Of a DNA stretch of 7,069 nt, positions 1 to 6,014 are shown in pieces. The translations under genes and the position numbers were made by a program. The notes under the pieces are model-generated. The model had not been told where the DNA came from. It did no database searches and was given only the letters and a program-made list of their open reading frames with translations. This stretch comes from a bacterium (GTDB taxonomy: Bacteria; Planctomycetota; UBA1135; UBA2386), in the NCBI GenBank assembly GCA_011051855.1, contig DRKG01000071.1:1-7069 (forward strand), given 5' to 3'. Each line of letters starts with the position of its first letter. Position 1 is the first letter of the stretch.

Positions 1-603
1 GAACGCGTGGCCCTGCCGTTCGACGGCGCGCCGGGTCTCGAGCATGCCGTTCCGCGTCTCCGGCGTGCCGCCCGACTTGCTGATCACCACCACCAAGGCA
101 GAGCCGAGGTCGCCGAGCCGATCCAGCGCCGCATCGAGCCCCTCGGGGTCGGTGTTGTCGAGCACGCACAGCGTCATCGGCGCACTCGGGCCGGAGAACA
201 CGTCCGCCAGCAGCATCGGCCCGAGCGCCGAACCGCCGATGCCGCACAAGAGGACCTTGTCGAAGGTGCCGCCCTGCGGCGGCGCCACCCGCCCCGCGTG
301 CACGTCCTGCGCAAACAGCTCGATGTCGGCGACCGTGTCCGCGATCAGGCGCTCGATCTCCGGCGTCGGAGCGAGCCCCGGCGCGCGCAGCCAGAAGTGG
401 CCGACCTGCCGTCCCTCGTCGCGGTTGGCGATCGCACCGCCTTCGAGGTCCCGCATCGCGGCCAGCGCCCGGTCGAGCGCCGGCGTCCGTTCCTCGATGT
501 CGGCGGGCTGAAGCCCGGACAAGCTCAGGTCGAGCTCGACGAACGGATCGTCGAGCACACTGCGGAAACGGAGGAAGCGGGCAAAGCGGTCTTCGTCATG
601 CAT
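1..603 (-). CDS. pgi: Glucose-6-phosphate isomerase, N-terminal 201 residues (runs off left edge)
   Basis: The product interconverts glucose 6-phosphate and fructose 6-phosphate in the cytoplasm (glycolysis, gluconeogenesis and entry to glycogen or sugar-nucleotide pools). Translating the minus strand from the ATG at 603 gives MHDEDRFARFLRFRS and stays open to the window edge, so only the 5' part is present. Family landmarks are clear: the GIGGSALGP sugar-phosphate-binding loop at residues 121-129, an NTDP motif in the next strand, and the SIS-domain signature SKSGGTPETRN at 175-185. The segment IANRDEGRQVGHFWLRAP (about residues 60-77) resembles, from memory, the isomerases of cyanobacteria and related lineages. 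The C-terminal half with the remaining catalytic residues lies outside the window. GGGAGG at 619-614 sits 10 nt before this ATG and supports the start. The ATG at 599 is out of frame. The gene is divergent from the symporter, with 36 bp between start codons. Confidence 0.95.
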   Translation of the reverse strand, partial: MHDEDRFARFLRFRSVLDDPFVELDLSLSGLQPADIEERTPALDRALAAMRDLEGGAIANRDEGRQVGHFWLRAPGLAPTPEIERLIADTVADIELFAQDVHAGRVAPPQGGTFDKVLLCGIGGSALGPMLLADVFSGPSAPMTLCVLDNTDPEGLDAALDRLGDLGSALVVVISKSGGTPETRNGMLETRRAVERQGHAF

Positions 604-613
604 GGCGGCGTGG

Positions 614-619
614 CCTCCC
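614..619 (-). promoter_or_regulatory. Shine-Dalgarno of pgi
   Basis: GGGAGG on the minus strand, 10 nt before the ATG at 603. It is one of only two convincing Shine-Dalgarno sequences in the window (the other precedes murA), and it supports the chosen pgi start. Confidence 0.6.
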
Positions 620-623
620 GCGG

Positions 624-633
624 ATGGTAGTCT
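624..633. promoter_or_regulatory. Candidate bidirectional promoter core: two face-to-face -10-like hexamers
   Basis: On the plus strand TAGTCT (628-633) ends 6 nt before the symporter ATG. On the minus strand TACCAT (629-624) ends 20 nt before the pgi ATG. Both fit TAnnnT, and they share the same self-complementary TA step at 628-629. The whole divergent gap is only 36 bp, so both promoters must lie in it or inside the genes. I see no convincing -35 for either. The plus-strand spacing would give a leaderless or near-leaderless symporter mRNA, while the minus-strand spacing would give a pgi leader of about 13 nt. This is inferred from sequence geometry only. Confidence 0.35.
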
Positions 634-639
634 CGGGGC

Positions 640-2067
640 ATGGACCGCTCCACCGCGATCCTCGCCGCCCTGCTCACCCTGCTCTTCGGCCTGTTGCTGT
701 TCGGCCTGCTCGCGCGGCGCCGCACGCGCGACGCCGACGGTTTCTACCTCGGCGGCCGCACGCTCGGGCCCTGGGTCGCAGCACTGGCCGCCAACGCCAG
801 CTCGTCGTCGGCGTGGAGCATCGTCGGCGCCAGCGGCTTCGCCTACCGCTTCGGCCTGACCGCCCTGTGGCTGATTCCCGGCTGCTGCGGCGGCTTCCTG
901 CTCAACTGGCTCTTGGTCGCACCGCGCCTGCGCGACCAGACCGGGGCCGCGATCACGTTGACCGACTATCTCGCCGGCCCCGAGGGCACCCCGGGCCGCC
1001 GCCGCATCGCGGTGTTCGCCGCCCTCTTGACCCTGGCGTCCCTGCTGACCTACGTCGCCGCGCAGATGCAGGCCGCCGGCAGCGCCTTCGCACACGCGTT
1101 CCCGACCACGTTCGGCGACGACCCGAGCGTCGGCATCGTCATCGGCGCGGTGGTCACGGTGCTCTACACGCTGCTCGGCGGCTACCTGGCCGCGAGCCTG
1201 ACCGACACCGTGCAGGGCTTGCTGATGGTCGCGGTCGCCGTGCTGGTGCCGACCGCTTGCATCGTGCACGCCGGTGGCGTGGCGGCGTTCTGCGACGTGG
1301 TGGCGAACGTCGACGCCCCGCACTGGACCAGCCTCACCGGCAGCTTCGACGGCCCGGCGGGACTCGCGTTCGCTTTCGGTCTCGTCGGCATCGGCCTCGG
1401 CTATCCCGGCCAGCCGCACGCGGTCAACAAGTTCATGGGCATGTCCGCCGACGCGTCGATGACCGTCGCGCGCATCGTCGGCCTGAGCTGGGCCGTGCTG
1501 CTCTACACCGGCATGCTGGTGCTCGGCTGGTCGGTGCGGGCGTGGTTTCCCGGCGGCCATCACGAAGACGCGATCTACGAAGCGTCGCGGCAGTTGCTGC
1601 CGCCCCTCGTCGACGGCGTGGTCGTCGCCAGCGTGCTCGCGGCGATCATGTCGACGGTCGACAGCCAGTTGCTGGTCTGCGCCAGCAGCGTGACCCACGA
1701 CCTCGGCCTGGCCCGACGCTTCCCCGGCCGCATGTTGGCGATCGCGCGCGGCACCGTGCTGGCCATCGGCGTCGGCGCGCTCGTCGCGGCCCTGCTGCTG
1801 CCGAAGGACGTATTCCACAACGTCATGTTCGCGTGGGCGGCGCTCGGCTCGGCGTTCGGCCCGCTGCTGCTGGTGCGCCTGGTGCTCGGCCCGGTCGCGC
1901 CGAACTGGGCGTTCGCCTCGATGGCGACCGGCGGCCTCGCGGCGGTGCTCGCCTACTACCTGCCGGGCTGGATCGACGGCCTGCCCGGTGGCTTCGCCGA
2001 CCGGGTCGGAGCGTGGCTCCTGGCGCTGGCGATTGCGGTGCTGGGAAGCCGCCTCGGCAGCCGATAA
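640..2067 (+). CDS. PutP-type sodium/solute (probably proline) symporter
   Basis: A 475-residue inner-membrane protein of the solute:sodium symporter family (SSS/SLC5), which uses the sodium gradient to import a solute. It follows E. coli PutP along its length: GGRTLGPW at 38-45, a tryptophan at 59, YTLLGGYLAASLTDTVQGLLM (PutP has YTFIGGFLAVSWTDTVQ), GYPGQPH at 254-260 (PutP GYFGQPH), and AAIMSTVDSQLLVC, where S338/T339 match the sodium-coordinating S340/T341 of PutP. About a dozen hydrophobic helices are visible, starting at residues 5-25. The PutP Asp55 position is Ser55 here (ANASSSSAW), so sodium coordination or substrate may differ. Proline is therefore likely but not assured. No Shine-Dalgarno precedes the ATG, but a TAGTCT hexamer lies 6 nt upstream. 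The aminotransferase gene begins 11 bp after the stop, so the two are probably co-transcribed. Confidence 0.9.
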   Translation: MDRSTAILAALLTLLFGLLLFGLLARRRTRDADGFYLGGRTLGPWVAALAANASSSSAWSIVGASGFAYRFGLTALWLIPGCCGGFLLNWLLVAPRLRDQTGAAITLTDYLAGPEGTPGRRRIAVFAALLTLASLLTYVAAQMQAAGSAFAHAFPTTFGDDPSVGIVIGAVVTVLYTLLGGYLAASLTDTVQGLLMVAVAVLVPTACIVHAGGVAAFCDVVANVDAPHWTSLTGSFDGPAGLAFAFGLVGIGLGYPGQPHAVNKFMGMSADASMTVARIVGLSWAVLLYTGMLVLGWSVRAWFPGGHHEDAIYEASRQLLPPLVDGVVVASVLAAIMSTVDSQLLVCASSVTHDLGLARRFPGRMLAIARGTVLAIGVGALVAALLLPKDVFHNVMFAWAALGSAFGPLLLVRLVLGPVAPNWAFASMATGGLAAVLAYYLPGWIDGLPGGFADRVGAWLLALAIAVLGSRLGSR

Positions 2068-2078
2068 GAACGACCGCC

Positions 2079-3230
2079 ATGCGCGACTCCTACCTCGTCT
2101 TCGGTCAGCCGCTGATCGAACGACCCGAGATCGACGAGGTCGTGGCCAGCATGCAGTCCGCGTGGCTCGGCACCGGCCCGAAGGCCGCCGAGTTCGAGCG
2201 CCGCGTCGCCGCCTACAAGGGCGTGCCGCACGCGGTCGGCCTCAACTCGTGCACCGCCGGCCTGCACCTCGCCTGCGTCGTGCTCGGCCTCGAACCCGGC
2301 GACGAGGTCATCACCACGCCGATGACGTTCTGCGCGACGATCAACGCGATCGTGCACGCCGGCCTGACGCCGGTCCTCGCCGACGTCGACCCACGGACGA
2401 TGAACCTCGACCCCGCGGCCGTGCGCCAGGCGATCACGCCGCGCACGCGTGCGATCCTGCCGGTGCATTTCGCCGGCCGCCCGTGCGCAATGGACGAGCT
2501 GATGGCGATCGCCGAGCAGCACGACCTCAAGGTCATCGAGGACTGCGCCCACGCGATCGAGACCGAGTACCGCGGTCGCAAGGCCGGCACCATCGGCGAC
2601 CTCGGCGTGCTCAGCTTCTACTCGACCAAGAACATCGTCACCGGTGAAGGCGGCATGGTGCTGACCCGCGACCCGGACCTCGCGCGCCGCACCAAGACGA
2701 TGGGCCTGCACGGCATGTCGCACGACGCCTGGAAGCGCTTCCGCGACGACGGCTACCGCCACTACGACGTCGAGGAGATCGGCTTCAAGTACAACATGAT
2801 GGACCTGCAGGCCGCGATCGGGATGCACCAGATCGAACGCGTCGAACGCTACTGGCAACGCCGCCTCGAGATCTGGACGCGCTACAACGAAGCGTTCGAG
2901 AGCCTGCCGATCACCCGGCCCGCGCCGTTCGCCGAGGGCGAACGCCACGCGCTGCACCTCTACACGATCCTGGTCGACGAGCAGGCCGCCGGCATCTCCC
3001 GCGACCAGGTGCTCGTCGGCCTACACCGACGCAACATCGGCACCGGGGTCCACTACCGCACGATCCCCGACATGACCGTCTACCGGCAGCGCTTCGGCTG
3101 GGACCCCGCCGCATACCCCAACGCCAAGCACATCGGCGACCGCACCCTCTCCCTTCCACTCAGCGCCAAGCTCACCGACCAAGACGTGGAAGACGTCATC
3201 CAAGCCGTCCAAGCCGTCATCCCTCGCTGA
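2079..3230 (+). CDS. DegT/DnrJ/EryC1/StrS family PLP-dependent sugar aminotransferase, ArnB-like
   Basis: A 383-residue cytoplasmic aminotransferase (ArnB is about 380). Members transfer an amino group, usually from glutamate, to a keto group of a nucleotide-linked sugar, for lipopolysaccharide, surface glycan or secondary-metabolite sugars. Visible hallmarks are WLGTGPKAAEFE near the N-terminus, GDEVITTPMTFCAT, EDCAHA with D155 (contact to the pyridine nitrogen of PLP) and H158, FYSTKNIVTGEGG with the Schiff-base lysine at K184, and a C-terminal GISRDQVL...NIGTGVHYR block closely like ArnB (GISRDALM...GIGTGLHFR). The exact sugar cannot be read from sequence, and no partner dehydratase or glycosyltransferase is in view. 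The reading frame stays open far upstream through the symporter gene, but family similarity starts at this ATG. There is no clear Shine-Dalgarno. The last 14 bp overlap the 3' end of convergent murA. Confidence 0.92.
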   Translation: MRDSYLVFGQPLIERPEIDEVVASMQSAWLGTGPKAAEFERRVAAYKGVPHAVGLNSCTAGLHLACVVLGLEPGDEVITTPMTFCATINAIVHAGLTPVLADVDPRTMNLDPAAVRQAITPRTRAILPVHFAGRPCAMDELMAIAEQHDLKVIEDCAHAIETEYRGRKAGTIGDLGVLSFYSTKNIVTGEGGMVLTRDPDLARRTKTMGLHGMSHDAWKRFRDDGYRHYDVEEIGFKYNMMDLQAAIGMHQIERVERYWQRRLEIWTRYNEAFESLPITRPAPFAEGERHALHLYTILVDEQAAGISRDQVLVGLHRRNIGTGVHYRTIPDMTVYRQRFGWDPAAYPNAKHIGDRTLSLPLSAKLTDQDVEDVIQAVQAVIPR

Positions 3231-4488
3231 TCCGCTCGATGTCGGCACCGATGCCCTGGAGCTTGGTCTCGATGCGTTCGTAGCCGCGGTCGATGTGGTA
3301 GACGCGGCGCACGTCGGTGGCCCCCCGCGCGACCAACCCGGCGAGCACCAGGCTGGCCGACGCACGCAGGTCGCTGGCCATCACCGGAGCTCCGCGCAGT
3401 TCCTCGGTGCCCTCGATGATCGCGCTCGGGCCTTCGCGGCGGATGCGCGCGCCGAGGCGCTGCAGCTCGGAGGCGTGGATGAAGCGCTCCGGGTAGATCT
3501 TCTCGGTGATCACCGAGACGCCCTGGGCGCGCGTCATCAGCGCCATGAACTGCGCCTGCAGGTCGGTCGGGAAGCCTGGATAGGCCATGGTGGTGACGTC
3601 GACCGCGCGCAACTGACCGCTCGCGGTCGGCAGCACGCGGATGTGGTTCTCGCCGACGTCGAGCTGCGCGCCGGCGGCGCGCAGCCGATCGATCACCGCC
3701 AGCAGGTGCATCGGGTTGCAATCGGTCACGGTGACCTCACTGTTGAGCATCACCGCGCCACACAGGAACGTGCCGGCCTCGATGCGGTCCGGGATCATCC
3801 GCCACTCGCAGCCGTGCAGCGTGTCGACCCCTTCGATCACCAGCAGGTGGCCGCCGATGCCACGGATCCGCGCCCCGCACGCGTTGAGGAAGTGGCACAG
3901 GTCCTCGATCTCCGGCTCCATCGCCGCGCACTCGAGGTAGGTCGTGCCGGTCGACAGCGCCGCCGCCATGACCACGTTGGCGGTGCCGAGCACGGTCGAA
4001 CCCATGTTGCCGCCGAGGAACACGGTGCCGCCGGTCGGCCGCCCCGACAGGGTCACGTAGCCGTCGCTGAGTTCGACGTTCGCGCCGATGTCGCGCAGGC
4101 CCTTGACGTGCAGGTCGACCGGCCGGTGGCCGAACACGCAACCGCCGGGATAGCTGACGCGAGCGACCCCACGCCTCGCCCACAACGGCCCGAGCACGAC
4201 GAAGCTGGCGCGCATCGTGCGGACCAGGTCGTAGGGGGCGACGTAGACGGTCTTGTCCTTGGCTTCGAGTTCGAGCGCGCCGTCCTCGCGCCAGACGTGC
4301 ACCACGCCGAGCTTGCCGAGGATGCGCAGGAGGTTCTCGACGTCCTTCAGCCGCGGCATGTTGCGCAGCACGATCGGACCGTCGACGAGCAGCGACGCCG
4401 CCAGGATCGGCAGCGCGCCATTCTTGCTACCGGAAACACGAACGGTGCCGCGCAAACCGCGGCCACCCCGGATACGGATTCGATCCAA
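3217..4488 (-). CDS. murA: UDP-N-acetylglucosamine 1-carboxyvinyltransferase (TTG start)
   Basis: MurA transfers enolpyruvate from PEP to UDP-GlcNAc, the first committed step of peptidoglycan synthesis, in the cytoplasm. The 423-residue product matches the usual length (E. coli 419) and has all key residues: K22-N23 in VSGSKNGALP, R93, the catalytic cysteine C117 in YPGGCVFGHRPVDLH with R122, and D309 in GFPTDLQAQF. It ends with the conserved DLRASASLVLAG and YHIDRGYERIETKL blocks. Because Cys117 is present rather than Asp, the fosfomycin-sensitive type is expected. The frame stays open for another 90 codons upstream, but family similarity starts exactly at LDRIRIRGG. The TTG at 4488 has GGAGG 6 nt upstream, and the upstream extension is arginine/serine-rich with no family match, so TTG is chosen. 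The 3' end overlaps the convergent aminotransferase by 14 bp with no terminator between them. Confidence 0.96.
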   Translation of the reverse strand: MDRIRIRGGRGLRGTVRVSGSKNGALPILAASLLVDGPIVLRNMPRLKDVENLLRILGKLGVVHVWREDGALELEAKDKTVYVAPYDLVRTMRASFVVLGPLWARRGVARVSYPGGCVFGHRPVDLHVKGLRDIGANVELSDGYVTLSGRPTGGTVFLGGNMGSTVLGTANVVMAAALSTGTTYLECAAMEPEIEDLCHFLNACGARIRGIGGHLLVIEGVDTLHGCEWRMIPDRIEAGTFLCGAVMLNSEVTVTDCNPMHLLAVIDRLRAAGAQLDVGENHIRVLPTASGQLRAVDVTTMAYPGFPTDLQAQFMALMTRAQGVSVITEKIYPERFIHASELQRLGARIRREGPSAIIEGTEELRGAPVMASDLRASASLVLAGLVARGATDVRRVYHIDRGYERIETKLQGIGADIERISEG

Positions 4489-4494
4489 GGACCC

Positions 4495-4499
4495 CCTCC
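4495..4499 (-). promoter_or_regulatory. Shine-Dalgarno that fixes the murA TTG start
   Basis: GGAGG (within TGGAGGGGG) on the minus strand, 6 nt before the TTG at 4488. The ideal spacing decides the start in favour of TTG over upstream in-frame starts. A rare start codon with a strong ribosome site may tune translation. Confidence 0.75.
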
Positions 4500-4595
4500 A
4501 AGTCGCCGCGCGCCCTGCGCGGCCGGGCTGGAAACAATGGTGAGAACGAGTGGCTCCGCAACCACCTGCAAGGACGTCGGTTGGCCCCACCCGGC

Positions 4596-4628
4596 GGAAA
4601 GTTCGAAGAGCCTCCTCAGGAACTTTCC
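4596..4628. repeat. Perfect 9-bp inverted repeat upstream of murA
   Basis: GGAAAGTTC at 4596-4604 and its exact reverse complement GAACTTTCC at 4620-4628, with a 15-nt loop. On the murA-coding strand the loop carries GAGGAGG, a Shine-Dalgarno-like string, but no start codon follows at a usable distance. No T-run follows on either strand, so it is not an intrinsic terminator. It could be a dimeric-regulator operator or an RNA hairpin in a murA leader, about 108-140 nt before the start codon. Confidence 0.5.
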
Positions 4629-4643
4629 ACACGATGTGGACAA
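4623..4643. promoter_or_regulatory. Back-to-back pair of near-consensus DnaA boxes in a palindrome
   Basis: CTTTCCACA on the plus strand (4623-4631) and TTGTCCACA on the minus strand (4643-4635) each differ by one base from the DnaA box TTWTNCACA. They are separated by 3 bp and form the dyad TCCACA-cga-TGTGGA (4626-4640). The left box shares six bases with the right arm of the 9-bp inverted repeat. Two near-boxes alone do not make an origin, and DnaA binding is unproven. Confidence 0.3.
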
Positions 4644-4758
4644 CCGACTGACCGGTCCGAGCCGGTGAAGGTGCGGCCGAACGCCAGTGTGACCGTGCGG
4701 TGCCATCGACGCAAGCACGCATCCGAGGTTCTCGCGACCGAACTCGCGCCAGCGGCAC

Positions 4759-5625
4759 TCAGCCCAGCGGCACGTCGAAGTCGTGCTCGGCCAAGTCGAC
4801 CACGACCGCGTCGAAGTGCAGATCCGGACGCAGCCGGATCACGCGCTCGCCGCCGTGGTCGAGCACGAACAGGCACCCCTGCGGGCCGCTCGTCACCGCC
4901 AAGGGGTCGCGGCACGCGCCGATCCGCCGCGTGAGGTCGCGTCCGGTGCCGTCGGGGCGCACCGCGACCAGGCGGGACTCCACACCGTGGTCGACGCAGA
5001 CGATGGCGCCGTCGGCCGCGCGCGCCAGTGCCGCCGGCCGGCCGGGCGCGCCGTCGATCGCGCACGGCAGCTCGTGCACGAACGTGCCGTCGGGCCGAAA
5101 GCACTGCAGGCGGGCTCGCAGGGTATCGGCCACCACGACGCCGCGCGCATCGGCGAGCACGCCGCGCGGAGCCCCCCACTTCGCCGCCGGATCGCCGCGC
5201 GCCGACAGGCCGCGCACGACCTCGCCGTCGACCCCGAAGCACTGCAGGCCGCGGCGCCGGGGCCGCTCCCCGCACGCCACGAATACGCGCCGACGGTGCA
5301 CGGCGACGGCGTGCGGGCGATCCAGCACGCCGGGGCGGTCCCGACCGCGATCCCCGGCCGCCGGCACCGGCGAACCCAGGCGCCCGAGGTTCTGTCCGAA
5401 GGCGTTGAAGCGGTGCACGCAGTCGTTGCACGCGTCGGCGACGAACACCCGGAAGTGTTCGTCGACCGCGACGCCGCCGGCATCCGAGAACCCCGAGGGC
5501 CCGGCCGGCAGCGTCCACGACGACAGCCGTTCGCCGGCCTCGAGGTCGTAGAGGAACACGTGGCCGCGCCCCGCCGACCAGGTCACGCACAGCAGGTTGC
5601 CCTGGATCGAAAGCCCGCCGATCAT
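4759..5625 (-). CDS. NHL-repeat beta-propeller protein, function unknown
   Basis: A 288-residue protein built almost wholly of degenerate NHL-type repeats, each ending in a V-F/V-V-(A/L)-D strand followed by a hydrophobic-x-R/C-F pattern. The repeats fall near residues 3-30, 48-78, 102-135, 151-183, 195-226 and 239-268 (for example GGVAVDEHFRVFVADACND and PRGVLADARGVVVADTLRA). Six repeats would close a six-bladed propeller, a scaffold used for protein, RNA or ligand binding and in some lyases. No catalytic motif, signal peptide or membrane segment is visible, so it is probably cytoplasmic. It contains about ten cysteines, unusually many for a small propeller. The ATG at 5625 is preferred because the first repeat starts there. 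A GTG at 5664 is possible but would overlap the divergent lipoprotein gene. Neither has a Shine-Dalgarno, but TAGCAT lies 8 nt before the ATG. Confidence 0.75.
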   Translation of the reverse strand: MIGGLSIQGNLLCVTWSAGRGHVFLYDLEAGERLSSWTLPAGPSGFSDAGGVAVDEHFRVFVADACNDCVHRFNAFGQNLGRLGSPVPAAGDRGRDRPGVLDRPHAVAVHRRRVFVACGERPRRRGLQCFGVDGEVVRGLSARGDPAAKWGAPRGVLADARGVVVADTLRARLQCFRPDGTFVHELPCAIDGAPGRPAALARAADGAIVCVDHGVESRLVAVRPDGTGRDLTRRIGACRDPLAVTSGPQGCLFVLDHGGERVIRLRPDLHFDAVVVDLAEHDFDVPLG

Positions 5626-5633
5626 CGTCGCCG

Positions 5634-5639
5634 ATGCTA
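5634..5639 (-). promoter_or_regulatory. Candidate -10 element for a leaderless NHL mRNA
   Basis: TAGCAT on the minus strand fits TAnnnT (4 of 6 with TATAAT) and ends 8 nt before the ATG at 5625. It lies on top of the first codons of the divergent lipoprotein gene. No -35 box is clear. This is inferred only from position and the absence of a Shine-Dalgarno. Confidence 0.3.
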
Positions 5640-6008
5640 GCAAACCGCCTGCTGCCGGCCGCACTGATCGCGGTGCTCGCCTCCGGCTGCTCGTCGTTGC
5701 CCGACAAGTCCTGGCCCGCCCACCGCGACACCGCGTTCACGGCCCGCTTCGTGGTCGGCGACGACGGCCTGCTCGCGTTCCCGACGACCGGCCCCGAGCT
5801 GATCGTGCGCGAGCTGCGCCTGGAGCCGGCGCCGCGCGGGGAACGCTTCGCCGGCGATCGGCGGTGGTTCCTGTTCGCGGCCGGCACCACCGTGACCGCG
5901 CGCGGCCGCCTGCGCATCTATCGCGATCGACACGGACACTGGCCGTCTATCGACCGACTGTTGCCGCACGCGCGCGCAACCCGCTCTGGCGACGACGCGG
6001 ACCGCTAG
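5634..6008 (+). CDS. Small predicted lipoprotein, function unknown
   Basis: A 124-residue product. The N-terminus MLANRLLPAALIAVLASGCSS has a short positive region, a hydrophobic core and a lipobox-like ASGC, with the acceptor cysteine at residue 19. The mature protein would therefore be lipidated and exported. Serine at +2 would favour the outer membrane under the E. coli sorting rule. The remaining ~105 residues look like a small beta-rich domain (alternating stretches such as FTARFVVGDDGLLAFP, ELIVRELRLEP, RRWFLFAAGTTVTARGRLRIYRD), but I recognise no family. Codon third positions are almost all G or C throughout, as in the neighbours, which argues for a real gene. The ATG is the only start that keeps the signal peptide. 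No Shine-Dalgarno or -10-like hexamer is evident. The GalT-family gene starts 13 bp after the stop. Confidence 0.7.
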   Translation: MLANRLLPAALIAVLASGCSSLPDKSWPAHRDTAFTARFVVGDDGLLAFPTTGPELIVRELRLEPAPRGERFAGDRRWFLFAAGTTVTARGRLRIYRDRHGHWPSIDRLLPHARATRSGDDADR

Positions 6009-6014
6009 TACAGT
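6009..6014 (+). promoter_or_regulatory. Candidate -10 element for a leaderless GalT-family mRNA
   Basis: TACAGT fits TAnnnT (4 of 6 with TATAAT) and ends 7 nt before the ATG at 6022, which lacks a Shine-Dalgarno. It starts directly after the lipoprotein stop codon. An internal promoter here is possible alongside read-through from the lipoprotein gene. No clear -35 is seen. Confidence 0.3.

Larger units (their letters stand above)
4489..4758. other. 270-bp intergenic gap between the NHL gene and murA
   Basis: This is the longest non-coding stretch bounded by genes in the window. It holds the 9-bp inverted repeat, the DnaA-box-like pair, and a weaker dyad ACCGG-N6-CCGGT at 4651-4666. I find no TA dinucleotide anywhere in it, so no TAnnnT -10 element is possible on either strand. 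No small ORF with a supported start or family match was found. The continuous frame upstream of murA looks like high-GC background. Confidence 0.6.

Noticed and set aside
7..630. 207-codon plus-strand frame opposite pgi.
   Set aside because: The minus strand encodes an unmistakable glucose-6-phosphate isomerase. This is its antisense shadow.
624..2078. The aminotransferase frame stays open upstream through the entire symporter gene, giving an apparent 868-residue fusion.
   Set aside because: The upstream part is arginine/proline/histidine-rich low-complexity protein with no family match, while the same DNA encodes a clear PutP homologue in another frame. Stop codons are simply rare in off-frames at this GC content.
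4559..4583. Inverted repeat CAACC-N15-GGTTG upstream of murA.
   Set aside because: Five-bp arms with a long loop are expected by chance in GC-rich DNA.
4596..4628. The 9-bp inverted repeat as an intrinsic terminator of the NHL gene.
   Set aside because: No T-run follows on either strand, and it lies well over 100 nt past the NHL stop codon.
4623..4643. DnaA-box-like pair as a replication origin.
   Set aside because: There are only two imperfect boxes, no AT-rich unwinding region, and no dnaA, dnaN or gidA nearby.
3295..4668. 457-codon plus-strand frame across murA, and a 433-codon minus-strand frame (4616-5917) out of frame with the NHL gene.
   Set aside because: Both are off-frame or antisense shadows of well-supported genes, with histidine/arginine-rich composition and no motifs.
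4489..4758. N-terminal extension of murA to a GTG at 4758.
   Set aside because: MurA similarity and normal length begin at the TTG at 4488 with an ideally placed GGAGG. The extension has no recognisable domain.
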